Below, one piece after another: positions 9,470 to 19,586 of a stretch of DNA of 64,000 bases. The notes under the pieces were generated by a model that saw only the letters and a list, made by a program, of their open reading frames with translations, was not told the DNA's origin and did not search any database. Position 1 is the stretch's first letter. Each line of letters opens with the position of its first letter. The stretch is from Moraxella sp. ZY210820 (GTDB lineage Bacteria > Pseudomonadota > Gammaproteobacteria > Pseudomonadales > Moraxellaceae): NCBI RefSeq assembly GCF_030674635.1, contig NZ_CP089978.1, forward strand, positions 2,170,001 through 2,234,000. Reading direction: 5' to 3'. The position numbers and the translations under genes are program-made.

Positions 9470-12400
9470 ATGAGCACTTATTTGACCTATGTTGATGGCA
9501 CTTCTGCTAAATTTTGGCAGATTCACGTTGATGGATGCTCACACACGGTTACTTTTGGTAAAATTGGCACGACTGGACAAAGCAAAACCAAAACTTTTGA
9601 TGATGAAACCGCGTGCCAAAAAGATGCCGATAAACTCATTAAAGCGAAAAAAGCCAAAGGTTATAGCGAAGATGGTACGCCTGTTCAGCCATCGACAAGC
9701 AAGCCAAATCAAAAAAATAATACTGACAAAACCGCTATTTTTGCAGAATTTGATGAAATCATTAAAAATGGCGATTTAAATCAAGTTGTACCTTTTTTAA
9801 CTGCTCACAAAAATGGCAATGTCAGCGAGCTTAAAAAGCGTTTAAATAAAGCTCGTCATTATTATTTGGATTGGCAAGATTTAAACCCAACAGGTAAAAG
9901 TGATTGGGGAAGACGTGGCGATGCCAATCATGAACGTATGCTATTTTGTTTAGCACTCGGTTTATTATCAGCCAGTGATTTTAACGGACGTTGGTTTGAT
10001 TGTTTTATTTCAGTTTTACGTTATATGGATGACCCTAAATTTTATACCATAAAAGATTATAAAAATAATAGCTATCAAATGGTTTTTGATATCATTAAAC
10101 ATTTTGAATTTAAAGAGTTATTTAATGCGTATTTTGCTGAGAGTATTAAACAAGATTTGGGTGGTGTGGACTATTGGATATTACACAAATTAGAAACCCA
10201 TGATTTAATTGATTATCATGCTCAATCTTTTGCCAGTGGCTTAGCCGTGAGTAGTTTACCTAAAACCCTAAACTGGGAATATAAACTTAACTTAGATGAA
10301 TATCGTGAACAATTTTTAGGATTAGATATTCCAAGTCGTGATTTAAAGAGTTTATTTGAATATGAAACCAATATTTCATGGGATTATATACATGGATTAA
10401 ATATTCCAAAAGAATATAAATCATCAACTTGGCAATATGTTACAGAACATGGCGGGAATTGGCTCTATTTACTCCCTAAATTTATTGAACAAGGTCAATT
10501 AGAGCGTGATTGGGTATTACAAAAATGTATCGAAATTCAATCGAATTTTTGGAAACAAACCACCAAAAAGTTTTATAAAGATTTATTTAAAGCCTTAAAT
10601 CCAACAGAACAAGAGCTATTAAATTTACAAGACAGTTTATTTATGTTGTTGCAACACGAATTAAAACCAACTGTCAATTTTGCCCTTGATAGCTTAAAAC
10701 CATTGATTCATCATCAAGCGTTTAATTTTGCAGAGTTTATGACCTTTATTGCACCAATGATGATGAATGGCGAATTTAAAAACTCAATTAAAAGCCTTTT
10801 AACGCAATTTGATAAAATCTTAAAAACTCATCCGCAACACATGACTTTGATTTATCCATCATTATGTCATGTATTATTTATCAATGATTTATCTTTACAA
10901 GAAAAAGCAGCTAAATTATTGGTCAAATATGCCAATCAAGATACATTGGGCGATGATTGGGACAATTTAATTAGCCATATTGAAACATTATTTGATAGTT
11001 TACCGAATGATATTAAAGCTTTATTAGCACCACTTTATCAAACACAAGATGAGATAAATGAGTCAAAGACAGAGCATATTATACAAAATTTATTGTCAGA
11101 TATGACTTATCATTATGACCCTATGGTACGTCTTGATTATTTTGCTGATGATAAAAAGATAAATTTATATTCAGAATTTAATGATATTTTATTTAATTTT
11201 GGGCAGTTGGAATATTCTAACAATCCGATCGATTTTGAAATATTTATGGCAAGCTGGTTACAGTTAAAAGCCAATCAACAATTTCCAAGCGATTATATCG
11301 AACAACTGCAAAGTGTTTTAAGTAAATATCGTCATCAATGGTTTAATCATGGCTTATTCTGCCTATTTAAAAATGAATTTATTAACGAGATTTTCCAAAA
11401 TAAAGATGAGAAAACTAATTTTAGTTTTAATGACTTTAAATTTATGTTTTCTTATTATGAATTAGTTAATAAATTTATTGCGTTAAATCAACAAAATCAA
11501 ACTTTGCCGTTATTATCCACACCAACGCATTTTCCTGCATTTATTCAGCCAAAAACATTGGTTGAACGCTTAATCGCTTATCAAAATGCCAATATTGAGA
11601 TTGATTTAACCGATTATGCGATTGCTCTTGCTCGTATGCCACGAGTGGATATTGAACCTGCGATTGAATTATTATCTGAAATTAAAAATGAGTTGATTGT
11701 AGAGAGTTTAAAGTTTGCTTTTGGTTTAATTAAAATCACAGAAACTGTACCATCAATTCAGCAAATGCAACTAATGGGGGTAGAACGTAGTCAAGAACAG
11801 ATTGATAAACTCAATGCGAATATTATTGAACGTGAAAATAAACTCGCTGATATGAGTCATAATCAAAATATCGCCAAAGGATTATTGGATAAAGCTAAAA
11901 AAGCCATTGAAAATACCGTCAAAGCATTTGATGGTAGTCATAAAAAGAGCCATTATCAAGGTTGGCGTGGCGTGTTTGCAACCATTGCGAAAACACACCA
12001 TTTAAATATTGAGTTCGATTATCAGCATCATGATGCTCGATATTTTGATAGAGTGATTGATAATCATGCAACTGGTTCAGATTATGAGTATAAACCGATT
12101 ATCAATTACGATTATGATTACAAAAATCGTAAACAAATTGTCGAAGAAACGGGGCATTATGAAATTCGATTTAAAGTGAAAGAGTATTTTAGATTAGCTC
12201 ATACTAGCGATATTTATCGCCAATGTGGTCATTATATCAATAGAAATATTTATTTAGATAGTTATTATACTTCGATGATATTATTGCCAAAATTTTTAAC
12301 ACCACTCAATCAAACAGATTATGATAAATATTTGGCAAGTTATACCTTTTCTGATGAATATGCGTTTGATAAATATACCTTGCCGATACTTGAACGCTTA

Positions 12401-12856
12401 ATGTCAGAAGATTATCCATATAATGCTTATACCCAATTTATTTTGGTGGCGTGTTTATTTGCCAAAGATAAAGCTGTCAGATTGGCGGGTATTGATGCGA
12501 TTATTTTTGCAATTTCACATTTTAAACTCGACCCAAATATGTTTGCACAACATAGCAGTCAATGGATTCAACATTTTTCCGCACCATTTAGCCGATATGT
12601 GGAATGTATAACACAGTTATCGCAATATGAGTCGATTTATCAAAAAGTTGTGTTAGATGTGATTGAAAAAACTATCGTGCAGATTGAGTTTAAAGATAAA
12701 TTACCAACCAATTTTAAAAAGTATTTGGAAATTTATTATCTGTTATTATCCAGCTTAAATAAAAAATCAGATAAAAACGTCATCGATAAATTACAACAAT
12801 GGTTGGAAATTTCTAATTCCATTAAAACCATTGTGGGGAAAATTGGGAAATTGTAA
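9470..12856 (+). CDS. Giant WGR-domain protein with alpha-helical repeat body
   Basis: 1128 residues with an AGGAG site 9 bases before the ATG. Residues 1-75 form a WGR domain (YVDGTSAKFWQI, VTFGKIGTTGQSKTKTF, DADKLIKAKKAKGY), a nucleic-acid-linked module also found in PARPs and in MolR/YehI-like bacterial proteins. The remaining ~1050 residues are helix-rich with no catalytic motif I recognise, and contain a short coiled coil near residues 770-830. No membrane segments are evident. The next gene, 27 bases downstream, encodes a SWIM zinc-finger protein; WGR and SWIM genes paired like this occur in poorly characterised MoxR/vWA-type systems, but neither of those partners is present here. The biochemical role is unknown. 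Confidence 0.75.
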   Translation: MSTYLTYVDGTSAKFWQIHVDGCSHTVTFGKIGTTGQSKTKTFDDETACQKDADKLIKAKKAKGYSEDGTPVQPSTSKPNQKNNTDKTAIFAEFDEIIKNGDLNQVVPFLTAHKNGNVSELKKRLNKARHYYLDWQDLNPTGKSDWGRRGDANHERMLFCLALGLLSASDFNGRWFDCFISVLRYMDDPKFYTIKDYKNNSYQMVFDIIKHFEFKELFNAYFAESIKQDLGGVDYWILHKLETHDLIDYHAQSFASGLAVSSLPKTLNWEYKLNLDEYREQFLGLDIPSRDLKSLFEYETNISWDYIHGLNIPKEYKSSTWQYVTEHGGNWLYLLPKFIEQGQLERDWVLQKCIEIQSNFWKQTTKKFYKDLFKALNPTEQELLNLQDSLFMLLQHELKPTVNFALDSLKPLIHHQAFNFAEFMTFIAPMMMNGEFKNSIKSLLTQFDKILKTHPQHMTLIYPSLCHVLFINDLSLQEKAAKLLVKYANQDTLGDDWDNLISHIETLFDSLPNDIKALLAPLYQTQDEINESKTEHIIQNLLSDMTYHYDPMVRLDYFADDKKINLYSEFNDILFNFGQLEYSNNPIDFEIFMASWLQLKANQQFPSDYIEQLQSVLSKYRHQWFNHGLFCLFKNEFINEIFQNKDEKTNFSFNDFKFMFSYYELVNKFIALNQQNQTLPLLSTPTHFPAFIQPKTLVERLIAYQNANIEIDLTDYAIALARMPRVDIEPAIELLSEIKNELIVESLKFAFGLIKITETVPSIQQMQLMGVERSQEQIDKLNANIIERENKLADMSHNQNIAKGLLDKAKKAIENTVKAFDGSHKKSHYQGWRGVFATIAKTHHLNIEFDYQHHDARYFDRVIDNHATGSDYEYKPIINYDYDYKNRKQIVEETGHYEIRFKVKEYFRLAHTSDIYRQCGHYINRNIYLDSYYTSMILLPKFLTPLNQTDYDKYLASYTFSDEYAFDKYTLPILERLMSEDYPYNAYTQFILVACLFAKDKAVRLAGIDAIIFAISHFKLDPNMFAQHSSQWIQHFSAPFSRYVECITQLSQYESIYQKVVLDVIEKTIVQIEFKDKLPTNFKKYLEIYYLLLSSLNKKSDKNVIDKLQQWLEISNSIKTIVGKIGKL

Positions 12857-12883
12857 AGCAGTTTTAATGTATAGGAATATATT

Positions 12884-14215
12884 ATGTCTGATATTTTAGA
12901 TTTTAGCTATTCAACATCTAGCCGTCTCATTAAAAAACCATCATTTCAAGAGTTGGTATTATCGCACCACACAGAAATTGAAGAGTTGGCTAATATTCCC
13001 TGTTTCTTTTGGGGAGAAATGAAAGCCCCAGTTTTAACTGCTAAGGCATTATTATGTCTTAGTAAAGTGGTTCGGTCAAGTTTTGCCCCAATTCCTGTGC
13101 GATTATTAGACCCGATTATTACCGCAGGGCAAAATGAATTACGTTTTGAAGGATTTTCATCATGCAATGGTGTATATGCTCGTTTAGATATATTATCTGA
13201 TGCGATGGACGGTGAATTTATTGCACATGGCACGACCAATGTTGATTTTAATGAACCAATGATTAACGCTTTAAATGCGGTGAAAAAAAGTGAATTAATG
13301 ATGATTGGCGTGGGTGATAAAGAAGTGAATATCAGCACCAAACAAGGTAATGTTCAAGAGAAAAAAGTGAAATTACCTGACCGTTGGATTAAAGGTTTAA
13401 CCAGCGTGCAAGTTTATTTATCGGAAATGGACGAAATTTTCCGTTTAAATAAATTACAAGTCATGCAATTTTTTGCATCATTACCAAAATCAAAAAATAC
13501 CAATATGTATTTGTTAATGCGTGCTAATCGTGTTATGTTTACGCCAATTTATTCAGCAAATAGTATTAAAATTGGCGGTATTGAACGTTTAAGATTATTA
13601 GAAATGTTATTGCCTTATATTGAGGAAATGGTCTTTTTCCAAAATGAACAATCGGAAAGTATGGCAGTACAACTTTATATGAACAATATGCGATTTACCT
13701 TTGCCTTATCTCCTGAAAATAATCGTGGTTTTTCTGGCGAAGGGAATATTTTGGAGAAAATGACCGCCGAATTACCGACTGAATATATTTATGCGTTTAA
13801 TCATCTATTAAAAAGCAATGAAACTTTTAATCCAACTTTATTATCGATAGAACATCAAATTGATTTTAACAGTACCGAAAGTTTAACGGCAACATTATCA
13901 GCAATGGGATTATTAGGTTTTGATTTATATCAACGTCAATATTATTATCGCCGTTTGCCTTTTAAAATGGAAAAGATATTATCGCTCAATCCACGTTTAA
14001 AAAATGCCAAAAAACTCATCAGCGATGAAAATATCCACATCATCAGCCGAACACACGATGAAGTGGTTGCTAAAGTCAAAGGTACTGATGTTGAACATAC
14101 AGTTGTTATCAGAGGTAATGAATCAAAATGTACTTGCCAATGGTATGCAAAACATCAAAATCAACGTGGGTTATGTAAGCATATTTTAGCGGTAAAATTA
14201 GTGCAACATCCATAA
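12884..14215 (+). CDS. SWIM zinc-finger protein
   Basis: 443 residues preceded by AGGA. The C-terminal SWIM motif is visible as CTCQWYAKHQNQRGLCKHILA (C-x-C then C-x-H), a zinc-binding module for DNA or protein contacts. The preceding ~400 residues have no motif I recognise. It is almost certainly co-transcribed with the WGR gene just upstream, and the pair probably acts together. An accessory DNA-related, stress or conflict function is inference from domain types alone. Confidence 0.75.
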   Translation: MSDILDFSYSTSSRLIKKPSFQELVLSHHTEIEELANIPCFFWGEMKAPVLTAKALLCLSKVVRSSFAPIPVRLLDPIITAGQNELRFEGFSSCNGVYARLDILSDAMDGEFIAHGTTNVDFNEPMINALNAVKKSELMMIGVGDKEVNISTKQGNVQEKKVKLPDRWIKGLTSVQVYLSEMDEIFRLNKLQVMQFFASLPKSKNTNMYLLMRANRVMFTPIYSANSIKIGGIERLRLLEMLLPYIEEMVFFQNEQSESMAVQLYMNNMRFTFALSPENNRGFSGEGNILEKMTAELPTEYIYAFNHLLKSNETFNPTLLSIEHQIDFNSTESLTATLSAMGLLGFDLYQRQYYYRRLPFKMEKILSLNPRLKNAKKLISDENIHIISRTHDEVVAKVKGTDVEHTVVIRGNESKCTCQWYAKHQNQRGLCKHILAVKLVQHP

Positions 14216-14321
14216 TTTAAAATTTAAACGTATTTCAGTAATTTTACGCTTTTTCATTTGTCAGTATTTCTCTAAAGGTCTATAATATCTTAAATTTTTA
14301 AACCATTTTGAAGAATATTTT

Positions 14322-15815
14322 ATGACCGTTCGTACTCGTATTGCCCCAAGTCCAACAGGTTTTCCACACGTTGGCACAGCGTATATTGCCTTATTTAATT
14401 TATGTTTCGCCAAACAACATGGCGGTGAATTTATTTTGCGTATTGAAGATACTGACCAACTGCGTTCAACGCCTGAAAGTGAAAAAATGATTTTAGATTC
14501 ATTGCGTTGGCTTGGTTTAAACTGGTCGGAAGGTCCTGATATTGGCGGTAAACACGCCCCATATCGTCAATCTGAACGTATGGATATTTATAAAAAATAT
14601 GCCCTTGAATTGGTCGAAAAAGGACACGCCTTTTACTGTTTTGCCACTGCAGAAGAATTAGACCAAATGCGTGCCGAACAACAGGCTCGTGGCGAAACAC
14701 CAAAATATGATGGACGTGGTTTATTGTTATCAGAAGATGAAGTCAAACAACGTCTTGCCAATGGCGAACCGCACGTGATTCGTATGAAAGTGCCAACTGA
14801 AGGTGTGTGTAAATTCAATGATATGTTGCGTGGAGAAGTGGAAATTCCTTGGTCGCAAGTGGATATGCAAATTTTACTAAAAACTGATGGCTTACCGACT
14901 TATCATCTTGCCAATGTGGTGGATGATCATTTGATGGAAATTACTCACGTTATTCGTGGTGAAGAATGGATTCCGTCAGCACCAAAACATCAGCTTTTGT
15001 ATCAATATTTTGGTTGGCAAATGCCGATTTTATGTCATATGCCATTATTGCGTAATCCTGATAAATCAAAATTATCAAAACGTAAAAACCCAACATCTAT
15101 CAATTATTATAAAGATATTGGTGTATTGCCTGAAGCCTTATTAAATTATTTAGGGCGTATGGGTTGGTCAATGCCTGATGAACGTGAAATTTTTAGTTTA
15201 AATGACATGATTGAACATTTTGATATTCAACGTGTTTCATTGGGCGGTCCAATTTTTGATGTTGAAAAATTACATTGGCTGAATGGTCAATATATCAAAA
15301 ATATGTCGCCGAATGATTTGCTAAATACCTTATTATCTTGGCAAGGTTCTCGTGATAAATTATTAGATATTGTTACCGCAATTCAACCACGTATCAATTT
15401 ATTATCAGAAGCAGTGAATTGGTCGGCATTTTATTTTAATCATATGCCAAATATTACTGCGGAACAATTTGAATCGAAAAAACTCACGCCTGAACAAGTG
15501 CGTCAAAGTTTACAATTTGCGATTTGGCGTTTAGAAAGTTTATTCACTTGGAATAATGACACAGTGAGTAAAACCTTGATGGATTTAGCCAATCAAATGG
15601 GCATTAAATTGCGTGATTTTATGCCAACATTCTTTATTGCAATTGCAGGTTCGACCAGTTCAACGCCTGTGATGCAATCGATGGTAACGATTGGTCCTGA
15701 TTTAACTTTTGCGCGTTTGCGTCATGCGTTAAATATTTTAGGTGAACCATCGAAAAAAGAAACTAAAGAATGGGAAAAGCTCAATGAGCAATTAAAATCG
15801 CAAGTTAATGAATAA
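14322..15815 (+). CDS. gltX: Glutamyl-tRNA synthetase
   Basis: 497 residues, the normal length for a non-zinc bacterial GluRS. It charges tRNA-Glu in the cytoplasm. The class I signatures are [12 protein letters not shown] (HIGH, residues 9-20) and KLSKR (KMSKS, about residue 250); [12 protein letters not shown] is also conserved. It is a single gene with its own terminator. Confidence 0.97.
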   Translation: MTVRTRIAPSPTGFPHVGTAYIALFNLCFAKQHGGEFILRIEDTDQLRSTPESEKMILDSLRWLGLNWSEGPDIGGKHAPYRQSERMDIYKKYALELVEKGHAFYCFATAEELDQMRAEQQARGETPKYDGRGLLLSEDEVKQRLANGEPHVIRMKVPTEGVCKFNDMLRGEVEIPWSQVDMQILLKTDGLPTYHLANVVDDHLMEITHVIRGEEWIPSAPKHQLLYQYFGWQMPILCHMPLLRNPDKSKLSKRKNPTSINYYKDIGVLPEALLNYLGRMGWSMPDEREIFSLNDMIEHFDIQRVSLGGPIFDVEKLHWLNGQYIKNMSPNDLLNTLLSWQGSRDKLLDIVTAIQPRINLLSEAVNWSAFYFNHMPNITAEQFESKKLTPEQVRQSLQFAIWRLESLFTWNNDTVSKTLMDLANQMGIKLRDFMPTFFIAIAGSTSSTPVMQSMVTIGPDLTFARLRHALNILGEPSKKETKEWEKLNEQLKSQVNE

Positions 15816-15831
15816 TTAACAATTATTCATT

Positions 15832-15860
15832 AAAGGTGGTTTATGAATAAACCACCTTTT
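15832..15860 (+). terminator. Intrinsic terminator of gltX
   Basis: AAAGGTGGTTTAT (15832-15844) pairs with ATAAACCACCTTT (15847-15859), followed by T-rich sequence. Confidence 0.85.
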
Positions 15861-16006
15861 ATATTTGGAATAAATACGCTAAACCATCACAAATGATGTA
15901 AAAAATTTGTCATGACCTTGTAATTAGGGCTATATAACCCAATTAATATTGTTTATACTATAGCATTATTTTTTATGATTGATATTTAAATAGATTTAGG
16001 TGAGCT

Positions 16007-16417
16007 GTGGAACGTTGGTTTCAATTTATGGGCAATCATCCCATCTTATTTGGTGTTTTTTTTGCATTAATTACTGCCTATTGGTTTATGGAAATGCAAC
16101 GTAGTGGACGTAAAATTTCATCACACTCACTTGGGGTTTTGATGAAATCTAAAAACGCTATGGTTATTGACCTACGAGATAACAAAGATTTTCGTGATGG
16201 ACATATCAGTGGTAGTCGTAATATTCCATATAGCCAATTAAGTAAACATATTGATGAGTTAAAAACAGCTGAACGTCCATTGGTATTTGTTTGTAACTTA
16301 GGTCATGTGGCGGGTAGTGCTTTAGCACAAGTCGGTTATGCCGATAGCTATCGTTTAGATGGCGGTATTACCCAGTGGAAAGCCGATGGTTTACCATTAG
16401 TCAAAGCGAAAAAATAA
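16007..16417 (+). CDS. Membrane-anchored rhodanese-like protein
   Basis: 136 residues from a GTG start; AGGTGAG a few bases upstream supports it. An N-terminal membrane segment (HPILFGVFFALITAYWFM) is followed by a single rhodanese domain with VIDLRDNKDFRDGHISGSRNIPY and the active loop VFVCNLGHVAGSALAQ, in which the catalytic cysteine is present. It probably transfers sulfane sulfur or senses thiols at the membrane. It precedes grxC and secB, an order common in gammaproteobacteria, so a thiol/secretion operon is likely. Confidence 0.9.
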   Translation: MERWFQFMGNHPILFGVFFALITAYWFMEMQRSGRKISSHSLGVLMKSKNAMVIDLRDNKDFRDGHISGSRNIPYSQLSKHIDELKTAERPLVFVCNLGHVAGSALAQVGYADSYRLDGGITQWKADGLPLVKAKK

Positions 16418-16449
16418 TTGTTAATTTAATTTTAAATGAGGATACCAAA

Positions 16450-16707
16450 ATGTCTGCAAAAGTTGTTATTTACACCACCCCAACCTGCCCTTATTGTATG
16501 CGTGCTAAAGCATTACTTGACAGTAAAGGCGTAAACTATGAAAACATCGATTTATCACAACACGCTCCTGAAGTTCGTGCTGAATTAACACAACGTACAG
16601 GTTCTCGTACAGTACCACAAATTTTTATTAATGACCAATTTGTTGGTGGTTGTGATGATATTCATGCCTTAGACCGTGAAGGCAAACTCGATGCTTTATT
16701 AGCTTAA
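16450..16707 (+). CDS. grxC: Glutaredoxin 3
   Basis: 85-residue dithiol glutaredoxin with the CPYC active site in TTPTCPYCMRAKALL and the glutathione-binding TVPQIFIN and GGCDDIHALD motifs. The start at 16450 follows TGAGGATACC and gives the standard length; a longer frame from 16375 would overlap the rhodanese gene. It reduces protein and glutathione mixed disulfides in the cytoplasm using glutathione from the gshB pathway. Confidence 0.96.
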   Translation: MSAKVVIYTTPTCPYCMRAKALLDSKGVNYENIDLSQHAPEVRAELTQRTGSRTVPQIFINDQFVGGCDDIHALDREGKLDALLA

Positions 16708-16754
16708 TAAGCTAGTGATTTGATTGTAAAACCATATTGATAGGAATGAATCCC

Positions 16755-17201
16755 ATGAGTGAACAAGAGAAACAACTTGCTCTTGCATTAGAACGTATTT
16801 ATATCAAAGATGCATCTTTTGAATTACCAAGTGCTGAAGTATTTACTAAACAATGGAATCCAGAACTTGATATCAAAATGAGTTCTACCGCAGAACAAGT
16901 GAGCCCAACACATTTTGAAGTTACACTTAAAGCCGTTGTTGAAGCAAAAAATGATAATTCAACTGCATTTATTGCTGATGTAACACAAGCAGGTATTTTC
17001 TTAATTGATAATGCTGAAGAAGAACGTTTACCTTATTTATTAGGGGCTTATATTCCTAATATTTTATTCCCGTTCTTACGTGAAGCTATCAATGATTTAG
17101 TAGTTAAAGGCAGTTTCCCACAATTACTTTTAACACCTATCGATTTTGATGCACAATTCCAAGAAAATATGCAACAATTAGCTGCACAAAATCAAGCCTA
17201 A
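16755..17201 (+). CDS. secB: Protein-export chaperone SecB
   Basis: 148 residues. The ATG at 16755 is preferred because AGGA at 16742-16745 sits 9 bases upstream, while the ATG at 16746 abuts it. SecB keeps presecretory proteins unfolded and hands them to SecA. The family core [32 protein letters not shown] and the conserved [36 protein letters not shown] is complete. It is last in the rhodanese-grxC-secB run. Confidence 0.97.
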   Translation: MSEQEKQLALALERIYIKDASFELPSAEVFTKQWNPELDIKMSSTAEQVSPTHFEVTLKAVVEAKNDNSTAFIADVTQAGIFLIDNAEEERLPYLLGAYIPNILFPFLREAINDLVVKGSFPQLLLTPIDFDAQFQENMQQLAAQNQA

Positions 17202-17216
17202 ATTTTAGCCTTGAAT

Positions 17217-17247
17217 AAAACGTCCAATAGATTATTGGGCGTTTTTA
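17217..17247 (+). terminator. Intrinsic terminator of secB
   Basis: AAAACGTCCAATA (17217-17229) pairs with TATTGGGCGTTT with a 3-base loop, then TTTTTAT. The T run ends only a few bases before the mutY start. Confidence 0.85.
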
Positions 17248-17257
17248 TATTATGTAT

Positions 17258-18289
17258 ATGACTGATATTATTCATTATTTTCAACATCATTTGCTTACAT
17301 GGTTTGATCAACACGGTCGCCATGACCTACCTTGGCAAGTCGCTGATGACCCTTATAAAGTTTGGGTCTCTGAAATCATGTTACAACAAACCCAAGTCAA
17401 AACCGTACTCAATTATTATCCAAAATTTATTGAACGTTTCCCTACCGTTGCCGATTTAGCCCAAGCGGATTGGGAAGATGTTGCACCCTATTGGGCTGGT
17501 TTAGGCTATTATGCACGAGCAAGAAATTTACATAAAGCCAGTCAAATAGTTCATCAACAAGGTTATTTTCCTAAAACTGCTGATGAATGGCAACAACTAT
17601 CAGGCATTGGACGCTCAACCGCAGGAGCATTGATGTCTTTAGGTTTAAGACAATATGGTGTGATTTTAGATGGCAATGTCAAACGTGTATTAGCCCGTTT
17701 TTTTGCGATAGAAGATGATTTAAGCAAGCCTATTCATGACAAACGTATGTGGCAATTAGCAGAACAACTTTGTCCACAATATCGCAATGCGGATTATACT
17801 CAAGCGATTATGGATTTAGGTGCAACCATTTGCACACCCAAAAAAGCATTGTGTATTTATTGTCCATTACAACCAAAATGTCAGGCTTTTGCACAAGGTC
17901 TGGTTGATGAATTACCATTCAAAAAAGCTAAAACAGCCGTGCCAATCCGTTATGCTCATGTCCTTATTTTACAACATCAACAACAATGGTTATGGCAACA
18001 ACGCCCTTTAACTGGTTTATGGGGTGGTTTGTGGTGTCTACCCATTGTACAAGATGATGATGAACTTTATCAGCATATTTTAGCACTTGATTTAAAAACA
18101 GATGTTGATAATATTACCATATCACATAGTTTTACGCATTTTACATGGCAATTAGCCATAAAAATGTTTCACGTGGAACATTTAGCCCAACTACCTAGCC
18201 ATTTAACAGGTGAATGGTTGGAAATTAATCAAATCCAACAAAAAGCTATACCTACCGCAATGCAAAAAGTCATTTCTGCGGTACAATAA
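17258..18289 (+). CDS. mutY: A/G-specific adenine glycosylase
   Basis: 343 residues. It removes adenine mispaired with 8-oxoguanine. The HhH region LSGIGRSTAGALMSLG is followed by the catalytic Asp in VILDGNVKRVLAR; the [4Fe-4S] cysteines are in CTPKKALCIYCPLQPKC, and a C-terminal NUDIX-like 8-oxoG sensing domain begins near residue 230. Two in-frame ATGs (17252, 17258) are possible and neither has a ribosome site, because the secB terminator T run lies immediately upstream; the start is therefore uncertain. It is followed by a small gene and tag, giving a DNA-repair cluster. Confidence 0.95.
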   Translation: MTDIIHYFQHHLLTWFDQHGRHDLPWQVADDPYKVWVSEIMLQQTQVKTVLNYYPKFIERFPTVADLAQADWEDVAPYWAGLGYYARARNLHKASQIVHQQGYFPKTADEWQQLSGIGRSTAGALMSLGLRQYGVILDGNVKRVLARFFAIEDDLSKPIHDKRMWQLAEQLCPQYRNADYTQAIMDLGATICTPKKALCIYCPLQPKCQAFAQGLVDELPFKKAKTAVPIRYAHVLILQHQQQWLWQQRPLTGLWGGLWCLPIVQDDDELYQHILALDLKTDVDNITISHSFTHFTWQLAIKMFHVEHLAQLPSHLTGEWLEINQIQQKAIPTAMQKVISAVQ

Positions 18290-18314
18290 GCAAACTAAAT
18301 TGTGAGAATAGATT

Positions 18315-18566
18315 ATGCTTGAACAACTGATTGAATTTGCAGAGCTTGGCAATCAACATAAAATTATTTGTCAAACGCCATCAGGGAAACCTGCTGAATA
18401 TCAGGGCTGGATTATGGAAATTACAGATGATTCCTTACTCATTAGTACAGGTTTTGGCGATAAAAATAGTAAAGATATTTGGATTAAATTTGAGCAATTA
18501 AACCAAGCTCAATTTTTCTATTGGCACCATCAAACGAGTGCATGGCAACCGTTTTTCTTGAAATAA
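18315..18566 (+). CDS. Small conserved hypothetical protein
   Basis: 83 residues, no signal or membrane segment. The pattern GKPAEYQGWIMEITDDSLLISTGFGDKNSKDIWIKFEQLNQAQFFYW suggests a small beta-barrel, but no family is recognised. It lies 26 bases after mutY and 10 bases before tag, so it is probably in the same transcript. Confidence 0.7.
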   Translation: MLEQLIEFAELGNQHKIICQTPSGKPAEYQGWIMEITDDSLLISTGFGDKNSKDIWIKFEQLNQAQFFYWHHQTSAWQPFFLK

Positions 18567-18575
18567 AAGTATTAA

Positions 18576-19133
18576 TTGATGATGGTACAACGTTGCTCTT
18601 GGGTAGGTCATAGCGAAATTTATCAACATTATCATGACCATGAATGGGGAAAGCCTTGTTTTGATGAGCATTTATTATTTGAACAATTATGCTTAGAAGG
18701 TCAGCAAGCAGGGCTATCATGGATTACTGTACTCAAGAAGCGAGAATGTTATCGTCAGCATTTTTTCAATTATAGTATTGCAGAAATTGCTCAATTTTCT
18801 GATGAATTATTAGCAGAAAAATGCAAAGATACTGGTTTAATTCGACATTTAGCTAAACTCACAGCTATTCGTGATAATGCCCAAGCATGGTTAAAATTAC
18901 AACAGCAAGGTATCGATGTAGTGAATTGGTTATGGCATTTTGTCAAACATCAACCGATTATTCATCATGAAAATGAAATCATCACACAAAACGAAATCAG
19001 CCAAACTATGTCTAAACAACTGAAAAAGCATGGCTTCAAATTTGTTGGAGCGACCACGTGTTATGCATTTATGCAAGCGGTCGGTATGGTTGATGACCAT
19101 CAAAACCATTGTTTTTGTAAAAGTAAAATGTAA
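18576..19133 (+). CDS. tag: DNA-3-methyladenine glycosylase I
   Basis: 185 residues (a second ATG follows directly, so 184 is possible). It excises 3-methyladenine from alkylated DNA. Family hallmarks are RCSWVGHSEIYQHYHDHEWGKP, LFEQLCLEGQQAGLSWITVLKKRE, FKFVGATTCYAFMQAVGMVDDH and the terminal HCFC. The N-terminal cysteine/histidine and terminal cysteines fit the Tag zinc snap. It forms a repair cluster with mutY. Confidence 0.95.
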   Translation: MMMVQRCSWVGHSEIYQHYHDHEWGKPCFDEHLLFEQLCLEGQQAGLSWITVLKKRECYRQHFFNYSIAEIAQFSDELLAEKCKDTGLIRHLAKLTAIRDNAQAWLKLQQQGIDVVNWLWHFVKHQPIIHHENEIITQNEISQTMSKQLKKHGFKFVGATTCYAFMQAVGMVDDHQNHCFCKSKM

Positions 19134-19142
19134 CATCCACCA

Positions 19143-19586
19143 TTATTGTACAAATGGAATGCATTGTTTTAAATCATCACACGGTAAATTTTGTCGCATT
19201 TTTAAGAAATAATCTTGTACCATCTGTGCTTGTTGCTCAATACCATATTGATAAAATGATTTATCTTGTGATAAACGATAGCGATAACGGCGGTCAAAAA
19301 TCGCTCTACGCACCACTTTCATGCCTTGTTGAATTTGCCATACATGCACCAATTCATGAATTAGCCAACTTTGTATAGCGAGATTTTGTTGAGAAAAATC
19401 ATCACAATAATCGGCAATATTAAAATAAATATTACCATTTGGACTCATAGCATAACCTTTTAAAATGAGCCGATGGGCAATGATTTTGATATCATCTAAC
19501 TGTAAATTTTGGGCAAAAACTTCTTGTGCTAATGCACGTTCCCCTTGTGTGAGTAATCTTTTCTGTAATATAAAATATCCCATCAT
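19143..19586 (-). CDS. HExxH-motif putative zinc metallopeptidase-like protein
   Basis: 147 residues. The ATG at 19586 overlaps the stop of the upstream transporter gene as ATGA, which decides the start. A HELVH motif (HExxH) in IQSWLIHELVHVWQIQQG near residue 90 is typical of a zinc-peptidase helix, and QHELVHVWQ-type motifs occur in small proteins of unknown role, some near Rhs/VgrG genes. No signal peptide is visible. It is last in the leftward ubiG-gph-SDR-EamA run. Enzymatic activity is inference. Confidence 0.65.
   Translation of the reverse strand: MMGYFILQKRLLTQGERALAQEVFAQNLQLDDIKIIAHRLILKGYAMSPNGNIYFNIADYCDDFSQQNLAIQSWLIHELVHVWQIQQGMKVVRRAIFDRRYRYRLSQDKSFYQYGIEQQAQMVQDYFLKMRQNLPCDDLKQCIPFVQ

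Noticed and set aside
9489..9779. 96-codon plus-strand frame inside the WGR gene
   Set aside because: Shadow frame within a long gene with a clear domain and ribosome site.
12946..13341. 131-codon leftward frame within the SWIM gene
   Set aside because: Antisense shadow with no ribosome site and no recognisable protein features.
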